Shown here piece after piece: positions 48,676-60,747 of a stretch of DNA of 64,000 nucleotides. The notes under the pieces were generated by a model. It did no database searches and was not told the DNA's origin. It saw only the letters and a program-made list of their open reading frames with translations. Positions within the stretch are counted from its first letter, which is position 1; the number at the start of each line of letters is the position of its first letter. Source of the DNA: Chiua virens (Eukaryota; Basidiomycota; Agaricomycetes; Boletales; Boletaceae); NCBI GenBank assembly GCA_019787685.1, contig JAHNUO010000017.1, positions 186,001-250,000 of the forward strand. Reading direction: 5' to 3'. The position numbers were made by a program, and so were the translations under genes.

Positions 48676-51600
48676 ATGACTACAGTAAATGCAACACAAT
48701 ATACGGCTCCGATCATGTACGTTTTTGTATCGTCTCCATGTTATGTTGGGGCACGCTGAGCATGTCGATTCCAGGTCTAAATCCATCACTATCAGTGGTA
48801 GGTTTCAACGCTCGACCTTGAATCGCATGAAACTAGATTTCTTCCAGACATCGAGCTTTACACAGAAACGAAACGCACACTCCCGCTCTCGAGACAATAC
48901 GTCGTAGAATTTTCTGTGGGCGCTACCGCAAAGCAGACGCAAATCGCCAAGGAGACCAAGAATCGTACATTCTGGAACGACCGTACTATCCATTTGTGAG
49001 TATTTCTGCTTCGCTTTACACCGAAAACTGAACATCAGCAGCGATGGCGACGATCGCTCGGATTTTGTTGTCAAGGTTTATCAGAAGCACCGCTTCGAAA
49101 GTGACCAACTTGTTGGAAGTCTTCACGATACCGTCGGCGGGGTACTAGGACAACTCAAGGACGGAGGTACGAAGACTTTCTGTTTCAAGCTGCAAGCTGA
49201 CATGGTATGTTAATGCGATCGTCACGATCATAGTGAGCAAGCACACTCTTAGCGCTGGTGCCTCTAGCGGCTCCGATCTTTCGAGCCGTACGATCAAGTT
49301 TGCGTTAACTGTTAAGCCAAGCGAGAGGTCGAATGCAAACGAGCTTCAAGCTAGGGACGCTGTTGTAATGGCGACAAACACGGTTGTTGCGGTCAGCTCC
49401 AGGCCCAGAGCTGTTGACCTCGTTACTTCTGTGGTTGAATCCGGTCCAGCAGCAATGACCGAAGTGCAGACCTTTTCAACCACGTGGGACGTCCTGTTGG
49501 AGAGGTTGAAGCTGTTCGACACGATCGTGACCAAAATTGCCGAGGTATTTAGTATTCTCTTTGTCTACCTTCCCAGTCTGAGAGCCATGTAGATTCATCC
49601 GTATGTGTCGCTGGCCTGGTCTGTTATATCCACTGTAAACAAGGTTGGTGTACTGGTCGACATCCTTGTTATCACTGGTTTACACTGGCGTAATTCGCAC
49701 AGGCGCTTATCGACCAAAAAGATCGCGACGGTCAAATCAGTCGTTTAGCAAGCACGATGAATGACGTCTTCGAATTTGTCGAGAACGCAGGTCTCCTAAA
49801 GACAATTGAACCTCACATCAAGAATATCACTCCTTTGATTCAACAAGTAACCGAGTGTGGATACTTCATTGCCGCGTATAGCAAAGAAACGAGCTTCTGT
49901 CAGTTGTCGCCAGCGTCGTATTACCCATCACTCATCTCTCTACGCAGCTACTCGAGCAGTGAAATATACATTCTCTGATATCAACGCGAAGATCACGGAT
50001 TACGACAGCAAGCTCCGAGAACTCAAGACCAAATTTCTGGAGGGTGTTACACTGCAGACCGGAATCGCCTGCGTTCGGACTGAGATCACCGTCGTTCGTA
50101 TTATGAACGTGGTGGAGCACATTCGTACGCCTTCTCCTCAGGATTACGTCCAGATGTTCACAAATATGTAACAGAGGAAACGATCGACCTGACGGACATA
50201 CTGTATGCCGCCGGCGCGAGATATTCGGAGGATAAGGGTTGCCTTCCGGGGACTCGCAAGATTCTCCTTCGGGAGATCTGTGATATCCTCAATAATCCTT
50301 CCGACGATGCTCCCCGAGTGTGCCTTTTGACCGGGGTCGCTGGATCGGGCAAGTCTGCGGTGGCCCACACGATCGCTCAGCTGTATGACGGACAATTTCG
50401 TTTAGGCTCATCTTATTGTTTCGCTAGTGGTGACGTCGCGAGGCGCAATCCGGCAAACCTCTTCAGCACTATTGCGCGGGATCTCGCCGATGTTGATGTT
50501 CAGTACAGGTCAGCACTTTGGAGCATCGTAAAAGGCAACCAAGCGCTTCGCAGGGCGGAGACGCCGGCTGAACAAATCAAGCGGTTCATAGTTGAGCCCA
50601 TCGAAAATTTCGATGCTATTGGGCCAATCGTCGTCGTCATTGATGCTCTGGACGAATGTGGCGAACCGGCTGATCGTGCGCGGCTCCTAGCCGCTATGTC
50701 GGAACAGATCTCCGAGGGCAAGTTGCCAACCAATCTTCGCTTCCTCTTCACCTCTCGCCCGGAGAACGACATCATGAACGCATTCTCGTCATGTCCGCAC
50801 GTCATTCACAAACAAATGGGTGACGTTTCGGCTATGACTGTCGACGAAGATATCGAGAAATTCATCTATCATTCCCTTCATTCGTACCGCGAACTCGAAT
50901 CGTCTTGGCCTCACAATGAGTGGTGTCAATTACTCGTTCAGCGTTCCCAACGTCTGTTCCAGTGGGCCGCAACTGCTTGCAATTTCATTCGAGATACTGG
51001 TGGCGTCGGACTCACCCCAGATGAGGGGCTCGAGAACATCTTGAAAAATGACCACCAGGCAATCGTTGACCCTCTGGATAACTTATACCGGACTATCCTC
51101 AATCGTCTATTTCAACGTGACGACACCCGACGACGCTTTCAAGCTGTGATGAGTATCATACTCGCACTCCGAGAACCATTATCCCTTTCTTCCCTACTTG
51201 CCCTTAGACCTTTCAACAGTGTTTCAGACACGAAGGTCCGAGCTATACTCAGACCCATGGCGTCACTACTAGATGGCGTGCTCGAGGACGATAAACCCAT
51301 TAGGCCTCTCCATGCCTCCTTCCGTGACTTCTTACTGGACCAGGACCGTAGTCTCACACACCATGTTCCCATCCCACCCCACCATTCCCTCCTCCTTGGA
51401 CGAGCATTGCTTGCTTGTATGCAAAAAATGCTCAGGTTCAATATATGTGACCTCAATGACACCCCTCGCCGTAACTCTGATGTCCCCAACCTGCTGAGCC
51501 GTGTAAACACAGCCATCCCTCACCACCTATCGTACTCATGCCTATACTACATGGACCACCTGCAACATTCTGATCCCACCCCAGACCTTGTAAATGACAT

Positions 51601-53973
51601 CACCCTGTTCTTCAAGAATTTCTTCCCTTACTGGCTTGAAGCCATCAGTCTCCTCTCCCATTCCTCTGTATCCCCCATCCTGTCAGCATTAGAGACATGC
51701 ACCATCCTACAACACTGGTCCCAGGTGAGTTTATATGTAATAACAGTGAATTATATTGAGAAAGTGGCCAGGGCCAAGAGATTACCAGTCTAGCAGCAGA
51801 GGCATTCCAATTCATCAGCCTGTTTACTCCTGTGCTCAAAGAGTCCACCCCCCATCTATATCTATCAGCCATGCCCCAAACTCCCTCCAACTCTTCACTC
51901 TGTGGACTCTGGTTAAACAGACTCATTAAGCATGCTTCTGTCACCTCTGGGCATGCAGTGAGTTGGGTAGTAAATGTCCAGCTCCTGCAGGGCCATCATG
52001 ATGGAGTCACTTCTGTTGCTTATTCCCCAGATGGAAAGTACATTGTCTCTGGTTCAGGTGATGGCACCATCAGGGTTTGGAATGTCACCACTGGTCAGAC
52101 TACAGCAGGTCCATTTGAGGGACACACAGATTGGGTCAACTCTGTTGCTTATTCCCCGGATGGCCAATACATTGTCTCTGGCTCAAATGACAAGACCATC
52201 AGGGTTTGGAATGCCACCACTGGGCAGACTGTGGCAGGTCCATTTGAAGGGCACACAGACCCAGTCATGTCTGTTGCTTATTCCCCAGATGGCCAATATG
52301 TTGTCTCTGGCTCAAAGGATGAGACCATCAGAGTTTGGAATGCCACCACTGGTCAGACTGCAGCAGGTCCATTTGAGGGACACACAAATCAGGTCAAGTC
52401 TGTTGCTTATTCCCCAGATGGCCAATGCATTGTCTCTGGCTCATATGACAAGACCATCAGGGTTTGGAATGCCACCACTGGTCAGAGTGTGGCAGGTCCA
52501 TTTGAGGGACACACAGATTATGTCAACTCTGTTGCTTATTCCCCAGATGGCCAATGCATTGTCTCTGGCTCAGATGATGATACCATCAGGGTTTGGAATG
52601 CCACCACTGGTCAGAGTGTGGCAGGTCCATTTGAGGGACACACAGATTATGTCAACTCTGTTGCTTATTCCCCAGATGGCCAATGCATTGTCTCTGGCTC
52701 AGATGATGATACCATCAGGGTTTGGAATGCCACCACTGGTCAGATTGTTGCAGGTCCATTTGTAGGGCACAGAGGCCAAGTCAGTTCTGTTGCTTATTCC
52801 CCAGATGGCCAATGTGTTGTCTCTGGCTCAAAGGATGAGACCATCAGGGTTTGGAATGTCACCACTGGTCAGACTGCAGCAGGTCCATTTGAGGGACACA
52901 CAGATTGGGTTTATTCTGTCACTTATTCCTCAGATGGCCAACACATTGTCTCTGGCTCATTTGACAAGACCATCAGGGTTTGGAATGCCACCACTGGGCA
53001 GACTGTGGCAGGTCCATTTGAAGGGCACACAGACCCAGTCATGTCTGTTGCTTATTCCCCAGATGGCCAACACATTGTCTCTGGCTCATTTGATAACACC
53101 ATCAGGGCTTGGAATGCCACCACTGGGCAGACTGTGGCAGGTCCATTTGAAGGGCACACAGACCCAGTCATGTCTGTTGCTTATTCCCCAGATGGCCAAC
53201 ACATTGTCTCTGGCTCATATGACAAGACCATCAGGGTTTGGAATGCCACCACTGGGCAGACTGTGGCAGGTCCATTTGAAGGGCACACAGACCCAGTCAT
53301 GTCTGTTGCTTATTCTCCAGATGGTCAATGCATTGTCTCTGGCTCATTTGATAAGACCATCAGGGTTTGGAATGCCACCACTGGGCAGACTGTGGCAGGT
53401 CCATTTGAAGGGCACACTGACTGGGTTACGTCTGTTGCTTATTCTCCAGATGGTCAATGCATTGTCTCTGGCTCAAAGGACAAGATCATCAGTGTTTGGA
53501 ATGCCACCACTGGGCAGACTGTGGCAGGTCCATTTGAAGGGCACACAGGTGTGGTCATGTCTGTTGCTTATTCTCCAGATGGCCAATGCATTGTCTCTGG
53601 CTCAAATAACAAGACCATCAGGGTTTGGAATGCCACCACTGGGCAGACTGTGGCAGGTCCATTTGAAGGACACATAAGTCTTGTCTTGTCTGTTGCTTAT
53701 TCCCCAGATGGCAAGTATATTATCTCTGGATCTTCAGATCAATCTATCAAATTGTGGAGAGTAGAAGACTTTTCTGCCTTTGGTGATTTAAAATTCATGG
53801 ATGGCTGGGTCCAGTCTTCTGATGGAGCTTGCTTTTTCTGGGTGGTCCCCTCACATTGGGACAGGTTCTGTCTTCCAGTTCATTCTTTGACCATGTCTCA
53901 ACATGGTGCTTACCAAGTTAACTTTGATTTTTCTTTGTTTGGGGCATGGACCTCATGTTGGAAATCATCTTGA
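48676..53973 (+). CDS. C2-NACHT-WD40 STAND protein (fungal NLR-like)
   Basis: Multi-exon gene. The N-terminal 150 or so residues look like a C2 domain (LYTETKRTLPLSRQYVVEF, then DFVVKVYQKHRFESDQLVGS and LHDTVGGVLGQL). A helical region follows (FDTIVTKIAE, VFEFVENAGLLKTI). The NACHT NTPase, from about 50.2 kb, has Walker A CLLTGVAGSGKSAVAHTIAQ, Walker B IVVVIDALDECGE and sensor-like LRFLFTSRPENDI. After the intron at about 51726, 14 WD40 repeats of exactly 43 residues run from about 51990 to 53765, ending in SLFGAWTSCW. Proteins of this design (Podospora HET-E/HET-D type) act in heterokaryon incompatibility and perhaps in defence. One 23-nt exon (48775-48797) is inferred near the start. No stop was found in the NACHT or WD region. 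Confidence 0.88.
51990..53765 (+). repeat. Tandem WD40-coding repeats, 129-bp unit, 14 copies
   Basis: Each unit encodes a consensus GHTDxVxSVAYSPDGQ followed by xIVSGSxDxTIRVWNATTGQ and TVAGPFE. Differences cluster after GH (DWV, DPV, NQV, DYV, GVV, SLV) and in the SGSxDx loop (GDG, NDK, KDE, YDK, DDD, FDK, NNK). The period is a multiple of three and kept exact. A 163-bp stretch at 52453-52615 recurs without change at 52582-52744. Fourteen units would fit two seven-bladed propellers. Confidence 0.92.
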
Positions 53974-54459
53974 TACTAGTCCTTTCAACTCCTTTGCTCA
54001 ATTCACTATAGTTTTGGTACCAGCATGCCTTTCAAGTTGTAACATGGAAATTGGTTCATCACTCAATGTGAAAAGTTATGAGAGGCCTGTTTTCTCTCTC
54101 CCATTGCCACCAACACATAATTAGATTTGTAAGGACTTGTGAGAGTAATGCAAGGATCTACAGAGTAGTAGCCAAAGTTGAGTACATCAAAATTATCATT
54201 GAATTCTGATATCATACTGAGTGCTACTGAACTCTCAACTAACTTGGATAGAATCTTTCTATGCAGGACCCTTGGCTGAGCAGCTGGGTGATACATATGC
54301 TTTTGTTTACCCTCGTTGACATCATTGTATACACCCAGAATGCTCACTGGATCTCGGCTAAACCGCAAGCTTACCCCGAGACCAGATCTCTCAACTAGAT
54401 CTGCGACAAGCCTGACCGCCGGTATGGGGCGCTATGTGAGATGTATCCACGATGCACAA
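53974..54459. other. 3' flank between NLR and acetyltransferase genes
   Basis: Convergent 3' ends; no coding element seen. Confidence 0.5.
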
Positions 54460-56158
54460 TCATCGACGAAGGCGCAACCGAAACGCATTCTTAGAGGCCC
54501 TCGAGTGCGTGTCTAAATATGCCTCGTAAAATCCCGCAATAAACTCTTCTGCCTTGAATCCGAATCGGTTGTACAATAGCTAGCCGGTTCGAAAAATGAC
54601 CCATCGTACGAACCAAATGAGAAAACGAATGCTGTAAACAAATAACTCACCATTGCGGGATTGTTGGCAGAAACATGAAGGGTGATGTCCCGGTGTGGAT
54701 GAAGTGCGATGAGGTGGTACAACATCGTCCTATTGAAAATAGTGTGAAACTAAATTCTTCACTTTCAATAAAATGGAAACTCACGTCGCTATCTGTGCAC
54801 TCTCCCAGCCCGCTTTGACAGCCAGATAAGTGATGTACGTTTCTTGTGGTGAACTCAAGAGCGCAGCACCAACTACGAGATGACCGTACATGGCAATCAC
54901 CGTACATCGCTCCGGAGCATAGTGCAACGCATCGCTAACTAGTCCAGATATCAGCGATCGGGTCCAGATACATCAGAAGCAAAAACCCTGACCGTCGATA
55001 CCCTCCCAGAACACCCGTGCCAATAGATCGTGTACTTGGCGCAGGTGAGATGGCTGGAGAGAGACATAGGTGATCGGCAAGCGCTGTCTCTCAGTCGGCT
55101 CTCCCTCAGGGCTGAAAACTAGTTGGGGAAAAAGCGATCAAACACGGAGAAATACGTAGACTCACTGGGCGAAAGAGTAGTGGGCATGAATATCATCCAT
55201 CAGCGATGTCCACGGTGCATGCGATTCCCAGTCTACTGCGATGAGCCCGGGTGTCACTTGTGGCTTGTGTCCATATATGCGAGCTGCGAATGAATGTTCG
55301 TATTGGGTAGTTTGAATGACACGTAGTGCATCAAAGACCGCTTGTGGGATGGGCGTAGACGGTGGCACGTCAAGTGGGGTCAGTGCTACAGGTGGGCCGA
55401 AATCAAGTGAAGGTGACGCTCTGATACCCGCTCTCCATCGCTCCTTTTCGACGAAAGAAGAAATTAATGAATAAAAACCGTGGATCAACCCGGGTTCCAT
55501 GCCGAAACAAAACGTACCTGCTGCAAATGCAACTTGCGCAATACAATCCATTCCGAAGAGAACGCCACACGACCTACTAGACGTTTCTCCAGTGCCAAGA
55601 TCCTCTCGATTTCAAAACGGGAGAGCGGACGAAGAAGTTCGCCCCCGCCCCCGCCCTTGTCATCGTCCTGTGTTGTGACGCCACATGCTCAAATGAACAC
55701 CAAACACAGACACACGAAAAATGAAGGAACAGATTGCCGTGACGTACGGGAAGCACAGTATCAGACGAACTGGTCCACAAACCGTGTCTCGCCTCGAGAT
55801 ACTCTTGGAGAAATCCCGCCATTGTCGATTCGAACCCGTCATAAACCTTCTCGCCACCGCCTAGGTTCTCGTTCTCGTCTCCATTTCCGCCATCATTCCC
55901 AGTCTCTGGTGCGGAACAAATGACGGGAAGGTGTTGGAATAGGTCAAGAAGAGTAGAAATGGTCGTCGATGTGCGGGTGACGCGTTGTCTGGCCGCGGCA
56001 GCTTTCCCGGTGTTGGTCTTTCGGCGTTTAGCACGACGAGGATTATTCTGGAATGAGGACTGAGCAGCGTTCAAAATATGCGATTTATTGGTGGTTACCT
56101 CTATGTATGAGTTGTCCTCGTCGTCATCGGACGTCGACCATGTCGCATTGGCTTGCAT
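54460..56158 (-). CDS. KAT14-like GNAT acetyltransferase
   Basis: The C-terminal half matches the GNAT domain of KAT14/CSRP2BP (ATAC2), a histone acetyltransferase of the ATAC complex in animals. Minus-strand order: an Asp-rich and basic N-terminus (STSDDDEDNSYIEVTTNKSH, RRAKRRKTNTGKAAAARQR), FEIERILALEKRLVGRVAFS, DWESHAPWTSLMDDIHAHYS, YVSLQPSHLRQVHDLLARVF, VIAMYGHLVVGAALLSSPQE, TYITYLAVKAGWESAQIATT, ITLHVSANNPAM, then after an intron LLYNRFGFKAEEFIAGFY and the end SKNAFRLRLRR. The NPAMLLY, FGFK-EEF and LRLRR end are diagnostic of KAT14 as I remember it. Several short introns. Divergent from the ICMT-like gene, 437 bp between ATGs. Confidence 0.78.
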
Positions 56159-56521
56159 GAAGAGAGATCAGACCTTCCACTCGGAATCCTTCCTGATTCG
56201 GCTTCTGGCAGCGATCCTGTGAAGACCGAATATTTCTTAGTCCCGCTATCATCCATCATCATCATCATTCAGCCAGCGAGCAGTGTTCGGAGTAAATACG
56301 ATCGCATACTATCGTTGGTGGTCTAGCACTGTGCGTCGCTCCAGATTGCTCATCATCCAGACCACACTACACCTTGCCAGTCATCGCTGACTCATCCCGG
56401 GCTAAATTGAACGCTGTGGGTGCAATTCAATCAGTCGCAGTCAGATTTTGTCAGCCGTAACCATAAAGGTGAGTACCGCACCGATCCGCTGTTTTGATGA
56501 TACCACACTGGCGTGCAGAAG

Positions 56522-56529
56522 TATATAAG
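56522..56529 (+). promoter_or_regulatory. TATA box of ICMT-like gene
   Basis: TATATAAG lies 74 bp before the ATG at 56596. Confidence 0.5.
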
Positions 56530-56595
56530 CCTGTAAGACAAAGTTCCAGGCTCCACACATCATCGACACCATCTTGACAAGCCACCATTACAATC

Positions 56596-57476
56596 ATGTA
56601 CATCGCCGGCCTCGACCTAGGGATTTCTTCCACTCAGACGCTCGAGACACTTGTTGTCTTCAGCGTCGTCGACTTCTTCAGATACTTGAGAACCACCTTC
56701 AAGACTCTTGCTGTCTATGCTGAATCAAAAGGCGGTCGCGTCAAACCGGAGCGCATGCCTGCTCGCGCCCAGGTCGTCAACACGATTCAGGCGATCGTCA
56801 TCCACGTCCCGCCATTGATCTATGCTGGCGCTGTATTGCTCAACAAGTTTCGACAGCCCGAGTGGATGGTACCATACACACTCCCAGATGATATTGCGGG
56901 CATTCGATTGGATCCAGTCATGAAGGGTGTGCTCAGACTGGGGGCTTGTGCTGCCGGGCTTGCTTTGAGATGCGCGTTTGACTGTGCTCTCCGTCATTTG
57001 GGGGAGCAGTGGCACTTTATTGGGGTTTGCTCTTTCTTTCGATTATGATTTCCGTTTGATTGACCGAAATTTATTTTTCTTGCTTCTATGCAGCGCCGTG
57101 AGCACCCACGCGTTGTCCATACAGGACCATATGCATGGGTCCGTCATCCGTTGTACACGTGAGTTCTCGTTCGGTTCAAGAACTAAACGCTGACAGATTC
57201 AACGTGACGTAGCGTCACTCTCGTACAGGTGGCTTTGTGGTCTGTTATGTTCTGGTCTTATATACCTCTTATCGCGCTTGGGACCACCATCGCTGTCTTT
57301 GCAGTCAAGATTCCCATGGAGGTATGCACCAAGGCTCCCAAATGCTTCGCCTGCTGACTTCCAACTCGCGGAATACTACACAGGAGGACCTCATTGAGCA
57401 AGACGAAGGGATCCGACAAGAGTACAGGGACTACAAGAAGAAAGTCCCTGCGAGAATCATACCGCACATTTGGTAG
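56596..57476 (+). CDS. Isoprenylcysteine carboxyl methyltransferase family (ICMT/Ste14-like)
   Basis: Four exons (56596-57024, 57094-57158, 57213-57321, 57384-57476) give 696 bp, 231 aa. ICMT enzymes methylate the C-terminal prenyl-cysteine of CaaX proteins at the ER with SAM. The protein has several hydrophobic segments, an end-on REHPRVVHTGPYAWVRHPLY motif (SAM/isoprenoid site of the ICMT/PEMT superfamily), a helical pair SVMFWSYIPLIALGTTIAVF and the C-terminal EEDLIEQDEGIRQEYRDYKK. The RHPLY and the EED-EY pattern are the family hallmarks. It may be a divergent ICMT-like protein rather than the main Ste14, as the N-terminal half is not strongly familiar. Confidence 0.82.
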
Positions 57477-58215
57477 ACAAATTCTAACTATGTGAACGTC
57501 CGCGTCAATCTTGGACTTTCAGGTTGTTTGATCACGGCGTGCTTCATGTTCCTACGTATTAGACACTGCGCAATAGATCACACTGCATTCACGGCTTTGC
57601 CTAGTGCTCACCGTCAGACGATTGTCAAGAAATATCTTGTGATCTATAATATATATCTTGGTGCTTCAAGTTGATCTTGGCCCAGTGGTTGGTTGCGGTT
57701 ACTCTTGAATTTTTGCTAATTAGCTAGTTCACAGCGACTGGCCGTCTGATCATGTGCTTGCCACTGGCAGCCACATGTTTCAAATTTCAAACTTGATTTG
57801 CATCTTCAACCCGGAGCATCTTGAGGCGAATCGCTCCCCGACCATCCGTATCTTCCTCGACCGCCACCTGTCCCTCTCCGAGTCTCGAGCCGACTGGCAA
57901 TCGGTTGTGACACCATACCAAATCCAGCGGCGCTGGGGGTCGTAGAGTTCCCGTATGCTAATTATAAACCGAGGCGTGACGATGTATGACAGCGAATCAC
58001 AAAAGCTGGGCGTGAGGATCGTTGAAGTGTCGAAACCCCCACGATATCGAATTGTAAGGATGATGCTGGATTCGAGTCGGACCAGGTTCCTAGTTACGTA
58101 TGTGTTTCAGCCATGTGGTAATGTGGACAAAGGCTCGTGGCAGATGACAAGGGACATACAGGACGAAGTAAAGAATTCCATTCCGCACGAATAACTTCAT
58201 GTATCGGTTCGGTTG
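57477..58215. other. Intergenic with unassigned coding-like frames
   Basis: Two plus-strand frames (57754-57945 and 57955-58194) have protein-like stretches, e.g. SPTIRIFLDRHLSLSESRAD and GVTMYDSESQKLGVRIVEVS, but no start or splice model joins them. They may be a small degraded gene or the end of an unrecognised one. Confidence 0.3.
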
Positions 58216-58710
58216 CTAGGTCTTTGTTACTTTGTACATGTAGATCGCCTCCCTGTAGGTTTGGATGACTGCAAGGACCAAGAGTGTGGTACCGAGAGTA
58301 ATTTGAACACCCAGCGAATACCACATGAAGTTGGGTGACAGATGGAACGAGTAATGACAATATGAGTAATCAAGGAGTTGTCGAATTGTCGCTGAAAGAA
58401 AGAAGAGGCCGGCTCAGAAAATGTGTATGTATGTTCTCTCATCCATCAAAGACATACCCGAAAGATAATTGTCAAGAAACCTTTGGGTTCCAATAAAAAT
58501 ACAAGCAATGACGATTTGCGCTGCATACAGAAGTAACAGGATAGCGAGGATGGTGTTGGATTGATTCCGCATTGCATAGATGCGAAGAATCATCACAACT
58601 GTCAAAGCGATCGTGGCAGGTGAAAACGAAGGAAGGGGATGATCAGCAGCCGCAAGGAATATCGAAAAGGCCCAGACAGCTGCTAGTATGGTACCCTTGC
58701 CTTGAGGAAC
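58216..58710 (-). CDS. DUF6533-like multi-spanning membrane protein (partial model)
   Basis: Hydrophobic segments on the minus strand: TIALTVVMILRIYAMRNQSN, TILAILLLLYAAQIVIACIF and, after an intron, WYSLGVQITLGTTLLVLAVI followed by QTYREAIYMYKVTKT-stop at 58216. The VVMILRIYAM helix and the QTYREAI end resemble the DUF6533 family of integral membrane proteins common in Agaricomycetes. I cannot place a convincing first exon with its usual N-terminal helices, so the gene may start further upstream (to about 58980) or be truncated. Confidence 0.4.
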
Positions 58711-58989
58711 TGGTCATTATAATTGGGCTGCGGAGAATAACGCTATTACTTACACCTGTTCAATCATCAGCATATGTATGACTGCTAGTCAAATTTGGAC
58801 CACTCAAGATCCCATTCGGATATGTCCGTCCAATACACACCGCACTCGACTCCGAGTCTAAGCTGAACGGATCACCTGATATCTAAACCCAGAAGAAAAT
58901 GACGACGTCAAGCAATCCAACGTACCAGCAAATCGTGTGGGAGCAAGGTGCACGAAAATCAGCACTACGTACGCCATGATCAAATAATC

Positions 58990-59983
58990 GTGAGCACACC
59001 CTCTACACACGTAAGAGGTGAAGAGATGTAGCTCAAGGGGAGGAAGTAAGTGGCAGATGCGTGGGCCGTCCGGCCACCGTGAAGGGGTACGTAGCTCGTG
59101 CGTTCGAATCTGATATGAAGCCCGATCAATACATATTGCTTTCGCGTATCTGAAAGTCAGTCACCATTCATGGGTGTCCCAGTGGAGCGCGAGCACTGGG
59201 AACCGCAACGGCAGACATTCTAGCGGTGTTCGTGAACCTTAAATCAGACGGCTGAAACAACTTCGATTCCCTTCAAGTTCCGACCAGCAATACGGAGTTA
59301 ATTTCGCCTGCGTACCAAAGAAATTTTTGGCTGAAGGAAGTAAACCATCATCGACGGTCCTATGATCAAGCTGGTGTATCAGCGGAGACAACGCCGGTTA
59401 TTTGACACATGTATTACAGACTGATGTATTTAGTTTGACGGACCCTTTGTCTTGTCAACTGTGACTGCAATCGATTATACACATAAGAACTTTGGAGGGT
59501 CGGACCAGTCCAGTAGAGGATTCCGTGTGATTGACTCTGCTTTGAGCCTCGTCTGCCAGCGACGGTGGGTTTGTGCATGTAGGGAGGCGAACCGCATCAT
59601 TTCAAGTCGACCACAAAGATATTGGAACCCTCTCTTCTACCGGGTCGCTTGTACTGGGTCTGAAAATGTCGATGTAAAATCGGAAGTATGTGTCTGGCAA
59701 GCGATCTTCCCCCCAACATCATCAGACTAGTGACGGGATTGGAACTGTGGTCAAAATCACCCTCGGCGTTCCCGAGATCCTGTGGATGTTCAGAACCAGA
59801 ATGCAAAGCGCGTGATCACGGAATCGGGGGAAGAGCAGAGATACGAGGTTGCACTAGTAGGATTTATCAATGATCCGGGGGCTCAGTTTCAAGGCAGGTT
59901 TGAACAAAATAGAATGAGCATTGTTGAAGGCCACAATGGTTCATAACTGCGATACGAGAATTCGTAACAAGATGCCCCTTCGA
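58990..59983. other. Intergenic, nothing recognised
   Basis: No supported gene on either strand. Confidence 0.4.
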
Positions 59984-60747
59984 CTATTGGGACTTTTTCC
60001 CTTCCGTCGCTGCCGAACCGGCCTGTACAAGCTTGGATACTCTCCCGGCCATGTCGACGGCCATATACAAGGGGAGCAAGAAGAAGGGCAAGTAACTCGA
60101 CAACAGCATAAGACGTTGGGACGGAGCGACGGACTGGATGCCTGCAGCAATGGTTTGTGCACTCGTCGTCGGTGTGGCGAGTAAAACAGTGACACAAGGC
60201 AGAGTAGTCGTCGCTGTGGAGGCGCCGTAGACGAGCAACAAGAGGTAAACGGAGCGACAGTCTACAGATGTGTCAAATCAAAGCTTGACACTGGGAGATC
60301 GGGGGGCACCTACCTTTCCAAAGTCCTATCATGCCAAGGATGAACACCGGTACCTGGAAGAACCTACAACATGGGCAATAAGATTACCGACCAGCGTACA
60401 GAGATGTAAGAGGTGTAATGCTCACATCTCGACGCAGAGGAAGGTCTTGAACCATACAAAGTTGCTGCTTTCACCGACGTAACCCATGGCACCACTAATC
60501 AACGGGTCTGCAGAGAGTTGGGTATACATCTTTGGAAGCTGACTGATGAAGCTGGGAACAACGGCTGAAGGGTATAATGCCTGACCGTCGACCAAGAGAG
60601 ACGCAGGCAGATGCATCTACCGTAAAAACGGATTTATCAATAAATTTAGTCGAGGTAAGACTACACCTCTGTCATGATACTTACCACAAAAAATATGAAG
60701 TAAAGCAGATCCAACGGGCGAGAGCCCAGGGGGGTCCTTGTAGGCAT
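59984..60747 (-). CDS. EXPERA-domain membrane protein (TMEM97/sigma-2 receptor type)
   Basis: EXPERA proteins (emopamil-binding protein and TMEM97 relatives) are four-helix ER membrane proteins linked to sterol metabolism. Minus-strand exons: MPTRTPLGSRPLDLLYFIFF, then MHLPASLLVDGQALYP, LPKMYTQLSADPLI, GAMGYVGESSNFVWFKTFLC, FFQVPVFILGMIGLWK, DCRSVYLLLLVYGASTATTT and a final helix LMLLSSYLPFFLLPLYMAVD before a basic tail. The pattern RPLDLLY-FF-H-P, WF-E-FFQVPVF and VYGASTATTTLP is characteristic of this family. Introns fall between helices and keep frame. About 190 aa, the usual size. Confidence 0.8.

Noticed and set aside
51974..53677. Long second reading frames across the WD40 array (Leu/Pro/Gln-rich repeats)
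   Set aside because: A 129-bp repeat, a multiple of three, keeps every frame open once it is open in one unit. The other frame shows no domain and is a shadow of the WD40 frame.
59060..59140. tRNA-like B box (GTTCGAATC) near 59101
   Set aside because: The flanking bases do not pair as a T stem, and no A box or acceptor stem is found.
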